Below are positions 10,925 through 21,050 of a stretch of 64,000 bases of DNA, piece after piece (position 1 is the stretch's first letter; each line of letters begins with the position of its first letter). The notes under the pieces were generated by a model. That model saw only the letters and a list, made by a program, of their open reading frames with translations, made no database searches and was not told the DNA's origin. Source of the DNA: Jeotgalibacillus malaysiensis (lineage in GTDB: Bacteria > Bacillota > Bacilli > Bacillales > Jeotgalibacillaceae); NCBI GenBank assembly GCA_000818095.1, contig CP009416.1, positions 1,596,501 to 1,660,500 of the forward strand. Direction: 5' to 3'. A program made the position numbers and the translations under genes.

Positions 10925-13081
10925 ATGAGTAAGGTACGTGTATATGAATACGCAAAAAAGCAAAATGTCACCAGTAAAGAAGTAATTGATAAATTAAAAA
11001 CGTTCAACATTGAAGTGAAAAACCACATGGCAGCGCTTGAAAATGATGCTGTAGCTAAGCTAGATAAGGCTTATACAAAAGGGCAGGATCAGCAGGCCAA
11101 GCCTCAGAATCAAAATAAACCACAAAATCAAAACCGCGGTGCTCAGCAAAATCGTGGAGGCCAGGGCGGCGGACCACAAAACCGTGGCGGTAAAGGTGGA
11201 CAAGGTAACCAGGGTGGCAAAGGCCGCGGTGGACAGCAGCGTCCCGGGCAGAACAGAGGCGGTAAGAACAACCGCAATCAAAAAAACAAGCAGCCATTTA
11301 CACCGACGCCAATGAAGCCTAAAGAACTGCCTGAAAAAATTACTTTCACAGAATCTCTGACAGTAGCAGAGCTTGCAAAGAAACTGCACAGAGAACCTTC
11401 TGAGATCGTTAAAAAGCTGTTTATGGTTGGCGTTATGGCAACAGTCAATCAGGAGCTTGATAAAGATTCAATTGAGCTAATCTGTGATGATTACGGTGTA
11501 GAGGTTGAAGAAGAAATTCTTGTAGATTCTACAGATCTTGAAACTTATTTCGAGGAAGAATCAGATCCAGCTAAGCTGGTTGAACGCCCATCAGTTGTTA
11601 CAATTATGGGACACGTTGACCATGGTAAAACAACGCTTCTTGATTCGATCCGTAAAACGAAGGTTACTGAAGGTGAAGCAGGCGGTATCACACAGCATAT
11701 CGGTGCTTACCAGATTGACCATGAAGATAAAAAAATCACTTTCCTTGATACGCCGGGTCACGCAGCTTTTACAACTATGCGTGCACGTGGTGCAAAGGTA
11801 ACGGATATTACAATTCTAGTTGTAGCGGCAGATGATGGCGTTATGCCACAGACAGTTGAAGCGATTAACCACGCTAAAGCTGCTGAAGTTCCAATTATCA
11901 TTGCAGTTAATAAAATGGACAAGCCATCAGCAAACCCTGATCGCGTTATGCAGGAATTGACTGAGCATGCACTTGTACCTGAGGCATGGGGCGGAGACAC
12001 GATCTTTGTTCCTGTATCTGCACTTACTGGTGAAGGAATTGATAACCTGCTTGAAATGATCGGTCTTGTATCTGAAGTTGAGGAATTGAAAGCTGACCCT
12101 ACACGCCGTGCAATGGGTACGGTAATTGAAGCCGAGCTTGATAAGGGCCGTGGCTCAGTTGCTACACTTCTTGTACAGGATGGAACACTTCGTGTTGGTG
12201 ATCCAATCGTTGTTGGTACAACATTCGGCCGAGTTCGTGCGATGGTAAATGATGTTGGCCGCCGCGTGAAGGAAGCAGGTCCATCAACTCCTGTTGAAAT
12301 TACAGGGTTAAATGATGTACCTCTTGCCGGGGACCGCTTTGTTGTTTTTGAAGATGAGAAAACAGCACGTTCAATTGGTGAATCACGTGCACAGCAGGCA
12401 CTTCAGGCACAGCGTGGAGAAAAAACCCGCGTCTCACTTGATAATCTTTTCGAACAGATGAAGCAGGGTGAGATGAAGGATCTTAACGTTATCGTAAAAG
12501 GTGATGTGCAGGGTTCTGTAGAAGCAGTTGCTGCATCTCTTCTCAAGATTGAAGTAGAAGGTGTAAATGTTAAAATCATTCACACTGCAGTAGGTGCAAT
12601 TACTGAATCTGATATTACGCTTGCTGCTGCATCGAATGCAATTGTTATTGGTTTCAATGTTCGTCCTGACGCCAATGCGAAGCGTGCAGCAGATGCAGAA
12701 CAGGTTGATGTGAGACTTCATAGAATTATCTATAAGGTAATTGAAGAAATCGAATCAGCAATGACAGGCCTTCTTGATCCTGAGTTCGAAGAAAAAGTGA
12801 TCGGTCAGGCAGAAGTCCGTCAGACGTTCAAAGTATCAAAAGTCGGTACAATTGCAGGAAGCTATGTAACGGAAGGTAAGATTACGCGCGATAGCGGCGT
12901 AAGATTAATCCGTGATGGCATTGTTGTATTTGAAGGTGAACTCGATACACTTAAGCGTTATAAAGATGATGCGAAGGAAGTAGCAAAAGGCTACGAATGC
13001 GGTATCACTTTAAAGAATTATAATGATGTAAAAGAAGGGGACATTTTTGAAGCGTTTGTGATGGAAGAAATCAAACGCTGA
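10925..13081 (+). CDS. infB: Translation initiation factor IF-2
   Basis: GTPase that brings fMet-tRNA to the 30S subunit and promotes subunit joining. The protein is 718 residues. The short N-terminal IF2_N helix region is followed by a linker at about 55-125 very rich in Gln, Asn, Gly, Arg and Lys. A second IF2_N motif comes next, then the G domain from about 225: [10 protein letters not shown] (G1), DTPGHAAF (G3) and NKMD (G4). The EF-Tu-like barrel and IF2 C-terminal domains end the protein. It ends in TGATG, overlapping ylxP by 1 nt. Confidence 0.98.
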   Translation: MSKVRVYEYAKKQNVTSKEVIDKLKTFNIEVKNHMAALENDAVAKLDKAYTKGQDQQAKPQNQNKPQNQNRGAQQNRGGQGGGPQNRGGKGGQGNQGGKGRGGQQRPGQNRGGKNNRNQKNKQPFTPTPMKPKELPEKITFTESLTVAELAKKLHREPSEIVKKLFMVGVMATVNQELDKDSIELICDDYGVEVEEEILVDSTDLETYFEEESDPAKLVERPSVVTIMGHVDHGKTTLLDSIRKTKVTEGEAGGITQHIGAYQIDHEDKKITFLDTPGHAAFTTMRARGAKVTDITILVVAADDGVMPQTVEAINHAKAAEVPIIIAVNKMDKPSANPDRVMQELTEHALVPEAWGGDTIFVPVSALTGEGIDNLLEMIGLVSEVEELKADPTRRAMGTVIEAELDKGRGSVATLLVQDGTLRVGDPIVVGTTFGRVRAMVNDVGRRVKEAGPSTPVEITGLNDVPLAGDRFVVFEDEKTARSIGESRAQQALQAQRGEKTRVSLDNLFEQMKQGEMKDLNVIVKGDVQGSVEAVAASLLKIEVEGVNVKIIHTAVGAITESDITLAAASNAIVIGFNVRPDANAKRAADAEQVDVRLHRIIYKVIEEIESAMTGLLDPEFEEKVIGQAEVRQTFKVSKVGTIAGSYVTEGKITRDSGVRLIRDGIVVFEGELDTLKRYKDDAKEVAKGYECGITLKNYNDVKEGDIFEAFVMEEIKR

Positions 13082-13359
13082 TGATTGTCCGCGCTGAATG
13101 TGAATTTCATTTACCTCTTTCACACTCATTAAAAGATAAGCGATCTGTGTTAAAACGGGTCCTTACAAGGGTAAAGCAAAAGTATAATGTTTCCGCTGCT
13201 GAGACAGACTATCAGGATAAGTGGCAGCGCACAGTCATTGAACTCGTTTCGGCAGCTGCAGATTATTCTGCTGCTGAAACTGAAATCAAACGGGCAATCT
13301 CGCTGATGGAATCCTTTCCGGAGTGGGAGCCTGTCGCTTCCGAGATAGAAAGACTTTAA
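13081..13359 (+). CDS. ylxP: DUF503 protein YlxP
   Basis: The protein is 92 residues of the DUF503 family, conserved between infB and rbfA in Bacillales. It opens [26 protein letters not shown] and has a ferredoxin-like pattern. It has been linked to ribosome assembly or RbfA function by context only. The ATG overlaps the infB stop. Confidence 0.92.
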   Translation: MIVRAECEFHLPLSHSLKDKRSVLKRVLTRVKQKYNVSAAETDYQDKWQRTVIELVSAAADYSAAETEIKRAISLMESFPEWEPVASEIERL

Positions 13360-13394
13360 CGGAAACAAATCTTCTTGATAAGAGGTGGCATGTT

Positions 13395-13739
13395 ATGTCA
13401 TTGCGCTCAAACAGAGTAGGAGAACAAATGAAAAAAGAGCTTGGCGATATTATCGGCCGCAAGATCAAAGACCCAAGAATTGGTTTTGTGACAGTCACTG
13501 ACGTTGAAGTAACAGGTGACCTTCAACAGGCAACTGTCTATATTACCGTGCTTGGTGATGATGAACAGCGTGAAAACACACTTCGCGGCCTTGCTAAAGC
13601 AAAAGGGTTTATCCGTTCTGAAATCGGACAGAGAATCAGGCTAAGAAAAACACCTGAACTGTTATTTGAATTTGATGAATCAATTGAAACGGGTAACCGG
13701 ATTGAATCATTAATTCGTGACTTGAAAGAACGTGAATAA
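13395..13739 (+). CDS. rbfA: 30S ribosome-binding factor A
   Basis: Binds the 30S subunit and assists 16S rRNA 5'-end maturation and cold growth. The protein is 114 residues: N-terminal [40 protein letters not shown] and a KH-like fold with [22 protein letters not shown] chose the ATG at 13395 because AGAGGTGG at 13381-13388 is well spaced and the family starts here. Last gene of the operon, followed by a strong terminator. Confidence 0.96.
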   Translation: MSLRSNRVGEQMKKELGDIIGRKIKDPRIGFVTVTDVEVTGDLQQATVYITVLGDDEQRENTLRGLAKAKGFIRSEIGQRIRLRKTPELLFEFDESIETGNRIESLIRDLKERE

Positions 13740-13745
13740 AACAAA

Positions 13746-13777
13746 GGCAGGCAGAATCTATTCTGCCTGCCTTTTTT
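13746..13777 (+). terminator. Terminator after rbfA
   Basis: GGCAGGCAGAA (13746-13756) and TTCTGCCTGCC (13761-13771) form a perfect 11-bp stem with a 4-nt loop and a six-T tail. Confidence 0.95.
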
Positions 13778-13807
13778 AAATATTTAAACCGAACAGGAGT
13801 TATTATA

Positions 13808-14719
13808 ATGAACGGTATATTACCACTCTGGAAAGAACCAGGAATGACTTCCCACGATTGTGTATTCAAAGTCAGAAAAATACTGAAAACAAAAAAGGTC
13901 GGACACACCGGTACATTAGATCCTGATGTTGATGGTGTACTGCCGATCTGTATAGGAAGAGCTACCAAAATTGCTGAGTACATAACAGAAGCCGGGAAGT
14001 CTTACAGAGCAGTATTTGTAATAGGAGAATCTACCGAAACAGAAGATGCATCCGGTGAGATTGTTGAGAAAAAAGAAGTTGAACAGCCTTTTACAATGGA
14101 ACAACTTCTTTATGAAGCTGATCGATTGACCGGTAGTATTGAACAGACCCCTCCTATGTATTCTGCTGTAAAAGTAAACGGTAAAAGACTATATGAATAT
14201 GCAAGGGAAGGCAAAAAAGTCGAGCGGCCATCACGCATTGTCAAAATCCATCACATTCAAATTGATGAATCATCATTAAGTTATGATCAGGATAGAGGTA
14301 CATTTTCATTCGTAGCTGATATTGCCTGCGGGAAAGGGACATATATTCGTACACTCGCCGTCATGTTTGCCGAACAGCTTGGGTTTCCCGGCCATATGTC
14401 AAGGCTGACAAGAACCTCATCGGCAACGTTCACAGCTGAAGATTGTATTACACTTGAAGAACTCTCCGCTATTGAAGACCGGCAGTCTGTGCTAAAACCG
14501 CTTGAGCTTGGGTTATCCGGATTGAAGAACATCACAGTTAGTGATACAGTTGCAAGTAAAGTAAAACACGGCGCTGTACTTCCCGTACCCTCCGACTGGA
14601 CAGGCGAGATGGGGGAGCCGGTCGCTGTATATGATAAGCAAGAGGTTTTGGCTATTTATCACCTACATCCGGAAAAAGCTGGAATGATAAAGCCAGTAAA
14701 AGTGATTTGGACAGGATGA
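13808..14719 (+). CDS. truB: tRNA pseudouridine-55 synthase TruB
   Basis: Makes pseudouridine 55 in the T-psi-C loop of tRNAs. The protein is 303 residues. The catalytic Asp is in GHTGTLDPDVDGVLP near residue 39. Other motifs are GTFSFVADIACGKGTYIRTLA and a C-terminal PUA-like domain. Starts at ATG 13808 and precedes ribF by 13 nt. Confidence 0.97.
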   Translation: MNGILPLWKEPGMTSHDCVFKVRKILKTKKVGHTGTLDPDVDGVLPICIGRATKIAEYITEAGKSYRAVFVIGESTETEDASGEIVEKKEVEQPFTMEQLLYEADRLTGSIEQTPPMYSAVKVNGKRLYEYAREGKKVERPSRIVKIHHIQIDESSLSYDQDRGTFSFVADIACGKGTYIRTLAVMFAEQLGFPGHMSRLTRTSSATFTAEDCITLEELSAIEDRQSVLKPLELGLSGLKNITVSDTVASKVKHGAVLPVPSDWTGEMGEPVAVYDKQEVLAIYHLHPEKAGMIKPVKVIWTG

Positions 14720-14732
14720 GAAAGGAATTGTC

Positions 14733-15674
14733 ATGAAAGTTTTTACACTTCGTCACCCTCATGAGATGAGTCAGAATGATTTTCCTCCATTATCAATCGC
14801 GCTAGGTTTTTTTGACGGTGTTCATCTCGGTCACCAGAAAGTGATTGGTGCAGCACTTAATTATGCAAAAGAAAATGGGGTTAAAAGTGCCGTAATGACT
14901 TTTGATCCGCATCCTTCAGTTGTATTAAGCTCTAAAAAAAGCAGTGTACAATATTTATCAACGCTTGAGCAGAAAATCAGCAAAATCGAAGCCCTGGGCG
15001 TTGATTATGTTCTGGTTGTCCGCTTTACTTCAGCTTTTGCATCACTGGAGCCCCAGGAGTTTGTTGATCAGTACTTAATTGGGCTAAATGCTGTTCACAT
15101 TACAGCCGGATTTGATTATTCCTATGGAAAATTTGGTAGAGGGAAGATGGAAACACTGCCATTTCATGCCCGAGGAAAATTCACTTCTACAACTGTTGAA
15201 AAGCAGACGGATGAGCATGAAAAGATCAGCTCGACCAGGATACGTGAGCTTTTATCAAAAGGAGAAACAAATAAAGCAGCAGCATTACTCGGAACTCATT
15301 ATGAAACTGAAGGTCTGGTTGTCCATGGTGAAAAAAGAGGACGGAAAATCGGATTTCCTACTGCTAACATCGATACAAGAGATGGATTGTTAATTCCGTC
15401 ACCCGGCGTGTATGCGGTGAAGTTAAAAGTAAACGATACCTGGCATGATGGCATATGTAATGTAGGCTATAAACCGACTTTTAATAATCCAGATCATGCA
15501 CAGCTGAGTGTGGAAGTTCATCTATTCAGTTTTGATGAAAGTATTTATGGTGAACATGTACTTGTTAAGTGGCTTGACCGGATCAGAAGTGAAAAGAAAT
15601 TCAACGGAGTAGATGAGCTGGTTGCACAAATCGAAAAAGATAAAGAAAAGGCGCTCAGCATTCACCGTGCCTAG
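14733..15674 (+). CDS. ribF: Bifunctional riboflavin kinase / FAD synthetase
   Basis: Phosphorylates riboflavin to FMN, then adenylylates FMN to FAD. The protein is 313 residues (called RibC in B. subtilis). The N-terminal nucleotidyltransferase has GFFDGVHLGHQKVI, MTFDPHPSVVL and SSTRIRELL. The C-terminal flavokinase has GRKIGFPTANID and PGVYAVKLKVN. Starts at ATG 14733 after GAAAGGAATTG. Follows truB as in B. subtilis. Confidence 0.96.
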   Translation: MKVFTLRHPHEMSQNDFPPLSIALGFFDGVHLGHQKVIGAALNYAKENGVKSAVMTFDPHPSVVLSSKKSSVQYLSTLEQKISKIEALGVDYVLVVRFTSAFASLEPQEFVDQYLIGLNAVHITAGFDYSYGKFGRGKMETLPFHARGKFTSTTVEKQTDEHEKISSTRIRELLSKGETNKAAALLGTHYETEGLVVHGEKRGRKIGFPTANIDTRDGLLIPSPGVYAVKLKVNDTWHDGICNVGYKPTFNNPDHAQLSVEVHLFSFDESIYGEHVLVKWLDRIRSEKKFNGVDELVAQIEKDKEKALSIHRA

Positions 15675-15697
15675 CTTTTTGCAGCAGTAACTACAGG

Positions 15698-15726
15698 TTG
15701 CAACGGCATATCGCTTATGATAGTAT
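15698..15726 (+). promoter_or_regulatory. Sigma-A promoter of rpsO
   Basis: TTGCAA (15698-15703), a 17-nt spacer and TAGTAT (15721-15726). Transcription would begin near 15733, leaving a leader of about 90 nt. Confidence 0.65.
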
Positions 15727-15732
15727 AACTAT

Positions 15733-15823
15733 GTACGAATGAACCTTTGCTTGGCATCGCGGTTTCTCCGCCGTCTGCTCGGTAACAGGGGATTTTAATA
15801 AAAAACACAGGAGGCTATTAACT
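15733..15823 (+). promoter_or_regulatory. rpsO leader, possible S15 autoregulatory RNA
   Basis: The leader contains a small hairpin, GCGG (15759-15762) with CCGC (15768-15771), inside a GC-rich segment, then AACACAGGAGG before the ATG. In Geobacillus and Bacillus, S15 binds a structured rpsO leader to repress its own translation. Size and position fit that model, but I could not derive the full fold by eye. Confidence 0.5.
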
Positions 15824-16093
15824 ATGGCTATTACTCAAGAACGTAAGAACGAAATTATTCAGGAATTCCGTACACACGAAGGAGATACAGGATCTGTAGA
15901 AGTACAGGTTGCGATTCTTACTGAAGATATCAACAACCTGAACCAGCACCTTCGTACTCATAAGAAAGACCACCACTCACGTCGCGGTCTATTCAAAATG
16001 GTAGGACGTCGCCGTAACCTGTTGACTTACCTTCGTAATAACGACGTAGCTCGTTACCGCGAACTGATCAACAAGCTTGGTCTTCGTCGATAA
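15824..16093 (+). CDS. rpsO: Ribosomal protein S15
   Basis: Primary 16S rRNA-binding protein of the 30S platform, 89 residues as usual. Motifs include [41 protein letters not shown] and [18 protein letters not shown] precedes the ATG at 15824, and a terminator follows. Confidence 0.99.
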   Translation: MAITQERKNEIIQEFRTHEGDTGSVEVQVAILTEDINNLNQHLRTHKKDHHSRRGLFKMVGRRRNLLTYLRNNDVARYRELINKLGLRR

Positions 16094-16106
16094 GAATGCA
16101 ATGATG

Positions 16107-16132
16107 AAAAGCGGGCCTCGTCCCGCTTTTTT
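16107..16132 (+). terminator. Terminator after rpsO
   Basis: AAAAGCGGG (16107-16115) and CCCGCTTTT (16122-16130) pair perfectly around a 6-nt loop; Ts run to 16132. Confidence 0.92.
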
Positions 16133-16212
16133 ATTAGGATAAAAATGAAAGATTTTGTACATAGTGAAAACAACAGAACGTTGCTATGTTAAATACAGAA
16201 AGGGGTTTTTCG

Positions 16213-18327
16213 ATGGACCAGAATAAACAGGTTTTTACAACTAACTGGGCAGGAAGAGAGCTTACAGTTGAAGTTGGCCAGCTTGCTAAACAGGCAAGCG
16301 GAGCAGCTTTGATCAGATATGGCGATACAGTTGTGTTAAGTACAGCAACAGGTTCAAAAGAGCCAAAACCACTTGATTTCTTCCCGCTTACTGTTAACTA
16401 TGAAGAAAGAATGTACTCAGTAGGAAAAATCCCTGGTGGATTTATTAAACGTGAAGGACGTCCAAGTGAACGTGCAGTTCTAACAAGCCGTCTTATTGAC
16501 CGTCCGATCCGTCCACTTTTCCCTGACGGCTTCCGTAATGATGTACAGATCATGAGCATGGTTATGAGTGTTGATCAGGATTGCTCATCAGAAATGGCAG
16601 CGATGTTTGGCTCATCACTTTCACTTTGTGTATCAGACATTCCGTTTGGCGGACCGATCGCGGGTGTAATGGTTGGATTAATTGATGGTGAGTTTATTAT
16701 AAACCCAACAATCGATCAACAGAATAAGAGTGAAATGGAATTAATCGTTGCAGGAACGAAAGATGCTATTAACATGGTAGAAGCAGGCGCTTATGAAGTA
16801 TCTGAGGAAAAGATGCTTGAAGCGATTATGTTTGGTCATGAAGAGATTAAAAAACTGATCGCATTCCAGGAAGAAATTGTTGCTGCATGCGGTAAAGAAA
16901 AAAGAGAAGTCGTTCTTGCTGAGCTTGATACAGAGGTTGTCAGCCGTATGCAGGAAATGGCTGGAGAAAAGCTTGTATCAGCTGTTCAGACACATGAAAA
17001 GCATGCGCGAGATGAAGCGATTTCAGGTGTGAAGAATGAAGTGCTTGCAGTGCTTGAAGAAGAAGAGGCTGATGAAGACTATGTGAAAGACGCAAAAAAA
17101 GCGCTTGATCAAATGGTCAAAGCAGAAGTGCGCCGTCAGATTACACAGGACAAGCTGCGCCCGGATGGACGTAAGCCAAATGAGATCAGACCGCTGTCTT
17201 CTGAAGTTGGCAAGCTTCCTAGAACACACGGTTCAGGCCTGTTCACACGTGGACAAACTCAAGCCTTAAGTATTGCAACGCTTGGACCGCTTGGAGACGT
17301 GCAGATCATTGATGGTCTTGGTCTTGAAGAATCCAAACGTTTTATGCACCACTATAACTTCCCTCTATTCAGTGTAGGGGAAACAGGACCAATCCGTGGA
17401 CCTGGCCGTCGTGAAATTGGTCATGGTGCCCTTGGAGAGCGTGCTCTTGAAAAAGTACTGCCTGACGAAAAAGACTTTCCATATACAATTCGTCTTGTAT
17501 CAGAAGTACTTGAATCAAACGGTTCTACATCACAGGCGAGTATCTGTGCAAGTACGCTTGCAATGATGGATGCGGGTGTACCTTTAAAAGCACCAGTAGC
17601 CGGTATTGCAATGGGGCTCGTTAAATCAGGTGAAGATTATACAATTTTGACTGATATCCAGGGGATGGAAGACTTCCTTGGCGACATGGACTTTAAGGTA
17701 GCAGGAACTGCAAAAGGTGTTACTGCTCTTCAAATGGACATCAAAATTGACGGTCTGACGAAAGAAATTCTTGAAGAAGCACTGATGCAGGCGAAAGAAG
17801 GCAGAATGCATATCCTTGATTCAATGCTTTCAACGATCAGTGAGCCTAGAAAAGAACTTTCAGAATATGCACCGAAAATTATTCAGCTGTCTATTAACCC
17901 GGATAAGATCCGTGACGTAATTGGACCAAGCGGAAAAACAATCAACAAGATCATTGAAGAAACTGGTGTTAAAATTGATATCGAGCAGGATGGTACGGTA
18001 TTCATTGCATCAGCTGATTCTGAAATGAACGCAAAAGCGAAGCAGATCATTGAAGACATGGTCAGAGAAGCAAAAGTTGGTCAAAACTACCTTGGTAAAG
18101 TGAAGCGCATTGAAAAATTCGGCGCGTTCGTCGAAATCTTCAGTGGTAAGGATGGTCTAGTTCATATTTCTGAACTGCAGGAAGAACGCACAAACAAAGT
18201 GGAAGATGTTCTCTCACTTGGCGATCAGATTGAAGTAAAAGTAACAGAAATTGATAACCAGGGACGCGTTAACTTATCGCGTAAAGCGGTTATCAAAGAG
18301 CAAAAGGAAAGAGAAGAGCAAAAGTAA
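16213..18327 (+). CDS. pnp: Polynucleotide phosphorylase
   Basis: Phosphorolytic 3'-5' exoribonuclease, and 3'-tailing enzyme, of the RNA degradation machinery. The protein is 704 residues. Two RNase PH domains are visible (first with [27 protein letters not shown]; second with [16 protein letters not shown] and [17 protein letters not shown]), separated by an alpha-helical linker. A KH domain ([21 protein letters not shown]) and an S1 domain ([28 protein letters not shown]) close the protein. The ATG at 16213 is preferred over the in-frame ATG at 16186, because AAAGGGG lies upstream and the family begins here. Confidence 0.97.
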   Translation: MDQNKQVFTTNWAGRELTVEVGQLAKQASGAALIRYGDTVVLSTATGSKEPKPLDFFPLTVNYEERMYSVGKIPGGFIKREGRPSERAVLTSRLIDRPIRPLFPDGFRNDVQIMSMVMSVDQDCSSEMAAMFGSSLSLCVSDIPFGGPIAGVMVGLIDGEFIINPTIDQQNKSEMELIVAGTKDAINMVEAGAYEVSEEKMLEAIMFGHEEIKKLIAFQEEIVAACGKEKREVVLAELDTEVVSRMQEMAGEKLVSAVQTHEKHARDEAISGVKNEVLAVLEEEEADEDYVKDAKKALDQMVKAEVRRQITQDKLRPDGRKPNEIRPLSSEVGKLPRTHGSGLFTRGQTQALSIATLGPLGDVQIIDGLGLEESKRFMHHYNFPLFSVGETGPIRGPGRREIGHGALGERALEKVLPDEKDFPYTIRLVSEVLESNGSTSQASICASTLAMMDAGVPLKAPVAGIAMGLVKSGEDYTILTDIQGMEDFLGDMDFKVAGTAKGVTALQMDIKIDGLTKEILEEALMQAKEGRMHILDSMLSTISEPRKELSEYAPKIIQLSINPDKIRDVIGPSGKTINKIIEETGVKIDIEQDGTVFIASADSEMNAKAKQIIEDMVREAKVGQNYLGKVKRIEKFGAFVEIFSGKDGLVHISELQEERTNKVEDVLSLGDQIEVKVTEIDNQGRVNLSRKAVIKEQKEREEQK

Positions 18328-18334
18328 AATGAAG

Positions 18335-18359
18335 AAACCGGCTAAAATAGCCGGTTTTT
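18335..18359 (+). terminator. Terminator after pnp
   Basis: AAACCGGCTA (18335-18344) and TAGCCGGTTT (18348-18357) form a 10-bp stem with an AAA loop and a T tail. A second, weaker palindrome (AAGCTTTTAAAAGCTT, 18382-18397, with Ts to 18401) lies 23 nt downstream. Confidence 0.93.
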
Positions 18360-18469
18360 CTATGTCAAAATGGATAGCTGCAAGCTTTTAAAAGCTTTTT
18401 TAGATGAAATAATCCTATATCCATAGTAAAATGTTTCATTAAGTGCAATAAGTTTAGGAGATGTTTTAA

Positions 18470-19705
18470 ATGATTACACGTCACACTTGTAAAAACGGTT
18501 TGAGAATTGTCTATGAGCATATCCCTTCAGTCAGATCAGCTGCAGTGGGGATCTGGATTGGTACAGGCTCAAGAGACGAAAGCCAGGAGAATAACGGGAT
18601 TTCCCATTTTATAGAGCATATGTTGTTCAAAGGAACAAAGGAGCGTTCAGCAAGAAGAATTGCTGAAAAGTTCGACCGAATCGGTGGACACGTTAATGCG
18701 TTCACATCAAAAGAATACACGTGCTATTATGCAAAAGTACTGGACAATCACGCAAAGCATGCTTTAGAAGTGCTTGCAGATATGTTCTTCAACTCAGTGT
18801 ACGATAAAGATGAGCTTGAAAAAGAAAAAAATGTCGTACTTGAAGAAATAAAAATGTATGAGGATACACCGGATGATATTGTGCACGACCTTCTGGGTGA
18901 AGCTGTGTATGGAAACCATCCGCTTGGTTATCCGATCCTTGGAACTGAATCGACGTTAAAGTCATTTTCAAGTGAGGGTCTGAAAAAGTACGTTTATGAA
19001 ATGTATCGTCCTGAAGATGTTGTCGTCTCTGTTGCAGGCAATATCAGTGAAGATTTCATCAAAGAAGTAGAAGCGTTGTTTGGTAGTTACACGGCTTCAG
19101 CTGAAGAAAAAAGAACAAATGAATTGCCTGAATTTAATTACACACACCTTTCTAGAAAAAAAGAAACCGAACAGGCGCATCTATGTCTTGGCTATGATGG
19201 GCTTCCGATCGGACATGAAGATACGTATAGTCTGATTGTCATGAATAATGTGTTAGGCGGAAGCATGTCATCAAGACTGTTTCAGGATGTAAGAGAAGAT
19301 AAAGGTCTTGCTTATTCCGTCTTTTCTTATCATTCAGCGCATCGTGACAGTGGGTTATTAACAATTTACGCAGGAACCGGTGCAGATCAGCTTGATGCAC
19401 TTTATGAAACGATTCAATCCACAACAGCTAAGCTGAAAGCAGACGGTCTGACAGATGACGAACTGCATTCTTCAAAAGAACAGCTGAAAGGTAACTTAGT
19501 ACTCGGACTTGAAAGCACGAATGCAAGAATGAGCAGAAACGGTAAAAATGAACTGATGCTCAGAAGGCACCGCTCTATGGATGAAATGATCGAGAAAATT
19601 GATCAGGTTTCACAGGACTCTGTTAAAAGAATTGCTGATCAGATTCTTGGCGGAAGATTTGCGTCTTCTGTGATATCACCTCAGGGAGAAAAGGTATCAG
19701 TTTAA
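18470..19705 (+). CDS. mlpA: M16-family zinc peptidase (MlpA/YmxG)
   Basis: Insulinase/processing-peptidase family protein of 411 residues. The inverted zinc motif HFIEH (HxxEH) is near residue 46 and the third ligand lies in KNVVLEEIKMYEDTPDD, so it should be catalytic. The second, inactive half contains GGSMSSRLFQDVREDKGLAYSVFSYHS. The ATG at 18470 follows AGGAG. It precedes ymxH and the dpa operon as in B. subtilis; its substrate is unknown. Confidence 0.93.
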   Translation: MITRHTCKNGLRIVYEHIPSVRSAAVGIWIGTGSRDESQENNGISHFIEHMLFKGTKERSARRIAEKFDRIGGHVNAFTSKEYTCYYAKVLDNHAKHALEVLADMFFNSVYDKDELEKEKNVVLEEIKMYEDTPDDIVHDLLGEAVYGNHPLGYPILGTESTLKSFSSEGLKKYVYEMYRPEDVVVSVAGNISEDFIKEVEALFGSYTASAEEKRTNELPEFNYTHLSRKKETEQAHLCLGYDGLPIGHEDTYSLIVMNNVLGGSMSSRLFQDVREDKGLAYSVFSYHSAHRDSGLLTIYAGTGADQLDALYETIQSTTAKLKADGLTDDELHSSKEQLKGNLVLGLESTNARMSRNGKNELMLRRHRSMDEMIEKIDQVSQDSVKRIADQILGGRFASSVISPQGEKVSV

Positions 19706-19770
19706 TAAAAATTGAAGCTTGTATACAGTTGTTTCTATCGGTGAATGATTAAAAATACAGCAGAACTGTT

Positions 19771-19798
19771 AGAGGGTGAGATGACTCACCCTCTTTTA
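19771..19798 (+). terminator. Terminator between mlpA and ymxH
   Basis: AGAGGGTGAG (19771-19780) and CTCACCCTCT (19785-19794) make a perfect 10-bp stem with an ATGA loop and a T-rich tail. It separates mlpA from the sporulation/lysine block. Confidence 0.93.
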
Positions 19799-19819
19799 TT
19801 TATATATTCTTTTTGGGCA

Positions 19820-19828
19820 CATATAGTA
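19820..19828 (+). promoter_or_regulatory. Possible sigma-K -10 box upstream of ymxH-dpaA
   Basis: CATATAGTA matches the sigma-K -10 consensus CATAnnnTA and lies 36 nt before ymxH. The B. subtilis dipicolinate synthase operon is sigma-K dependent. No matching AC -35 element is seen 16-17 nt upstream, so support is limited. Confidence 0.35.
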
Positions 19829-19863
19829 AAAGGTCAGCAATTTTATTTAATTGGAGGGTTACG

Positions 19864-20148
19864 ATGAGAATGAGTGAGCTGTATAGAAAAGAAATGATTG
19901 ATATTGATCAGGCAGAAAAGATGGGCATCCTCGGAAATGCTGATATCGAATTCAACGATGAAACAAGTGAAATCATTCATATTCTCGTTCCGACAGGGAA
20001 AATCAGTCCATTCAAAAGTAATAGAGCTGAATATGCAATTCCCTGGAAATCAGTGCATGCAGTAGGAAAGGAACTTATTCTTATTCATGGCAAGCGGTCA
20101 CCACTTGAGTCTCCATTACATACTATACCGGAGAATAAAGAAGAATGA
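19864..20148 (+). CDS. ymxH: YlmC/YmxH-family PRC-barrel sporulation protein
   Basis: The protein is 94 residues with the family opening MRMSELYRKEMIDIDQAEKMGILGNADIEF and a PRC-barrel-like pattern (YAIPWKSVHAVGKELILI). The family is widespread in spore formers, but its biochemical role is unclear. The ATG at 19864 follows GGAGGG (19853-19858) with 5-nt spacing; an ATG at 19870 is an alternative. It starts the block leading into dpaA. Confidence 0.88.
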   Translation: MRMSELYRKEMIDIDQAEKMGILGNADIEFNDETSEIIHILVPTGKISPFKSNRAEYAIPWKSVHAVGKELILIHGKRSPLESPLHTIPENKEE

Positions 20149-20164
20149 AGTGAGTGAATGCTGT

Positions 20165-21046
20165 GTGAAAAAGGAACTGACAAATAAAAAGACAGCTGTA
20201 ATTGGAGGAGACGCAAGACAGCTTGTCATTGCTGATGCTTTATGTAAGAAGGGAGCAGAGGTTTTTCTTTGCGGGTTTGATCAATTAAATCTTTCTGAAC
20301 CCGGTTACAGGAAAACCCATGTAGACCTGCTTCCATTTGAAGCACTTGATGCAATCATCTTCCCGGGAAGCGTAATAGGAGCTGGCGGTTATATTAAATC
20401 ATCTTTTAGTGCAGGGAGCTTATTCATCAGTGAACACCAGTTACTAACGCTGCCGGAAACCTGTTTATTATTTACTGGTATAAAGACGGCCTGGTCAGAG
20501 GAAAGCGCAAAGCAATTTATTTATCTGTTTGAAGAGGATGATATTGCAATTTCTAATTCAATTCCGACTGTTGAAGGAATCTTATTGCTGATTATTCAGC
20601 ATACTGACTTTACCATCCATGGATCCCGTGTCGTTATCACAGGCGGTGGAAGGGTTGGAAAGACGGCAGCAAGAGTACTTCATGCACTTGGCGCTTCAGT
20701 CACTGCGCTGTCATCGGATAAGTCAGAAATTGCCCGGATGATTGAAATGGGTGTAACAGGCGGGGACCTTACGGAGTTAAAAACGCATTTAACAAGGGCT
20801 GATATCTGGATCAATACAATTCCTTCGATCGAATTAATTAATCAGAACACCTTAACAGCCTGTCATCCGACCATATTAATAATAGAGCTCGCATCTAACC
20901 CGTCCGCCGCTCAAAAAGATCATGCGTTGCAAAAAAATATCAGTTATCTGGAAGCGCCAAGTCTTCCTGGATTAGTAGCACCAAAAACTGCAGGTGAAAT
21001 TCTCGCAAAGGCAATTCTTAATCAGATTATTAATAAAGGGGAATGA
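20165..21046 (+). CDS. dpaA: Dipicolinate synthase subunit A
   Basis: Mother-cell enzyme subunit that, with DpaB, converts a diaminopimelate-pathway intermediate to dipicolinic acid for the spore core. The protein is 293 residues. An N-terminal domain with AVIGGDARQLVIADAL is followed by a second Rossmann fold with ITGGGRVGKTAARVLHALGASV near 155 and PGLVAPKTAGEILA at the C-terminus. GTG at 20165 best matches the family start. GTG at 20150 is an alternative; both ribosome sites are weak, so translation may be coupled to ymxH, which ends 16 nt upstream. Confidence 0.93.
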   Translation: MKKELTNKKTAVIGGDARQLVIADALCKKGAEVFLCGFDQLNLSEPGYRKTHVDLLPFEALDAIIFPGSVIGAGGYIKSSFSAGSLFISEHQLLTLPETCLLFTGIKTAWSEESAKQFIYLFEEDDIAISNSIPTVEGILLLIIQHTDFTIHGSRVVITGGGRVGKTAARVLHALGASVTALSSDKSEIARMIEMGVTGGDLTELKTHLTRADIWINTIPSIELINQNTLTACHPTILIIELASNPSAAQKDHALQKNISYLEAPSLPGLVAPKTAGEILAKAILNQIINKGE

Positions 21047-21050
21047 AGAG

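Noticed and set aside
11090-11300. Gln/Gly/Asn/Arg-rich stretch in infB as horizontally acquired or broken sequence
   Set aside because: A charged or polar variable linker is normal in IF-2 N-terminal regions and the frame is intact.
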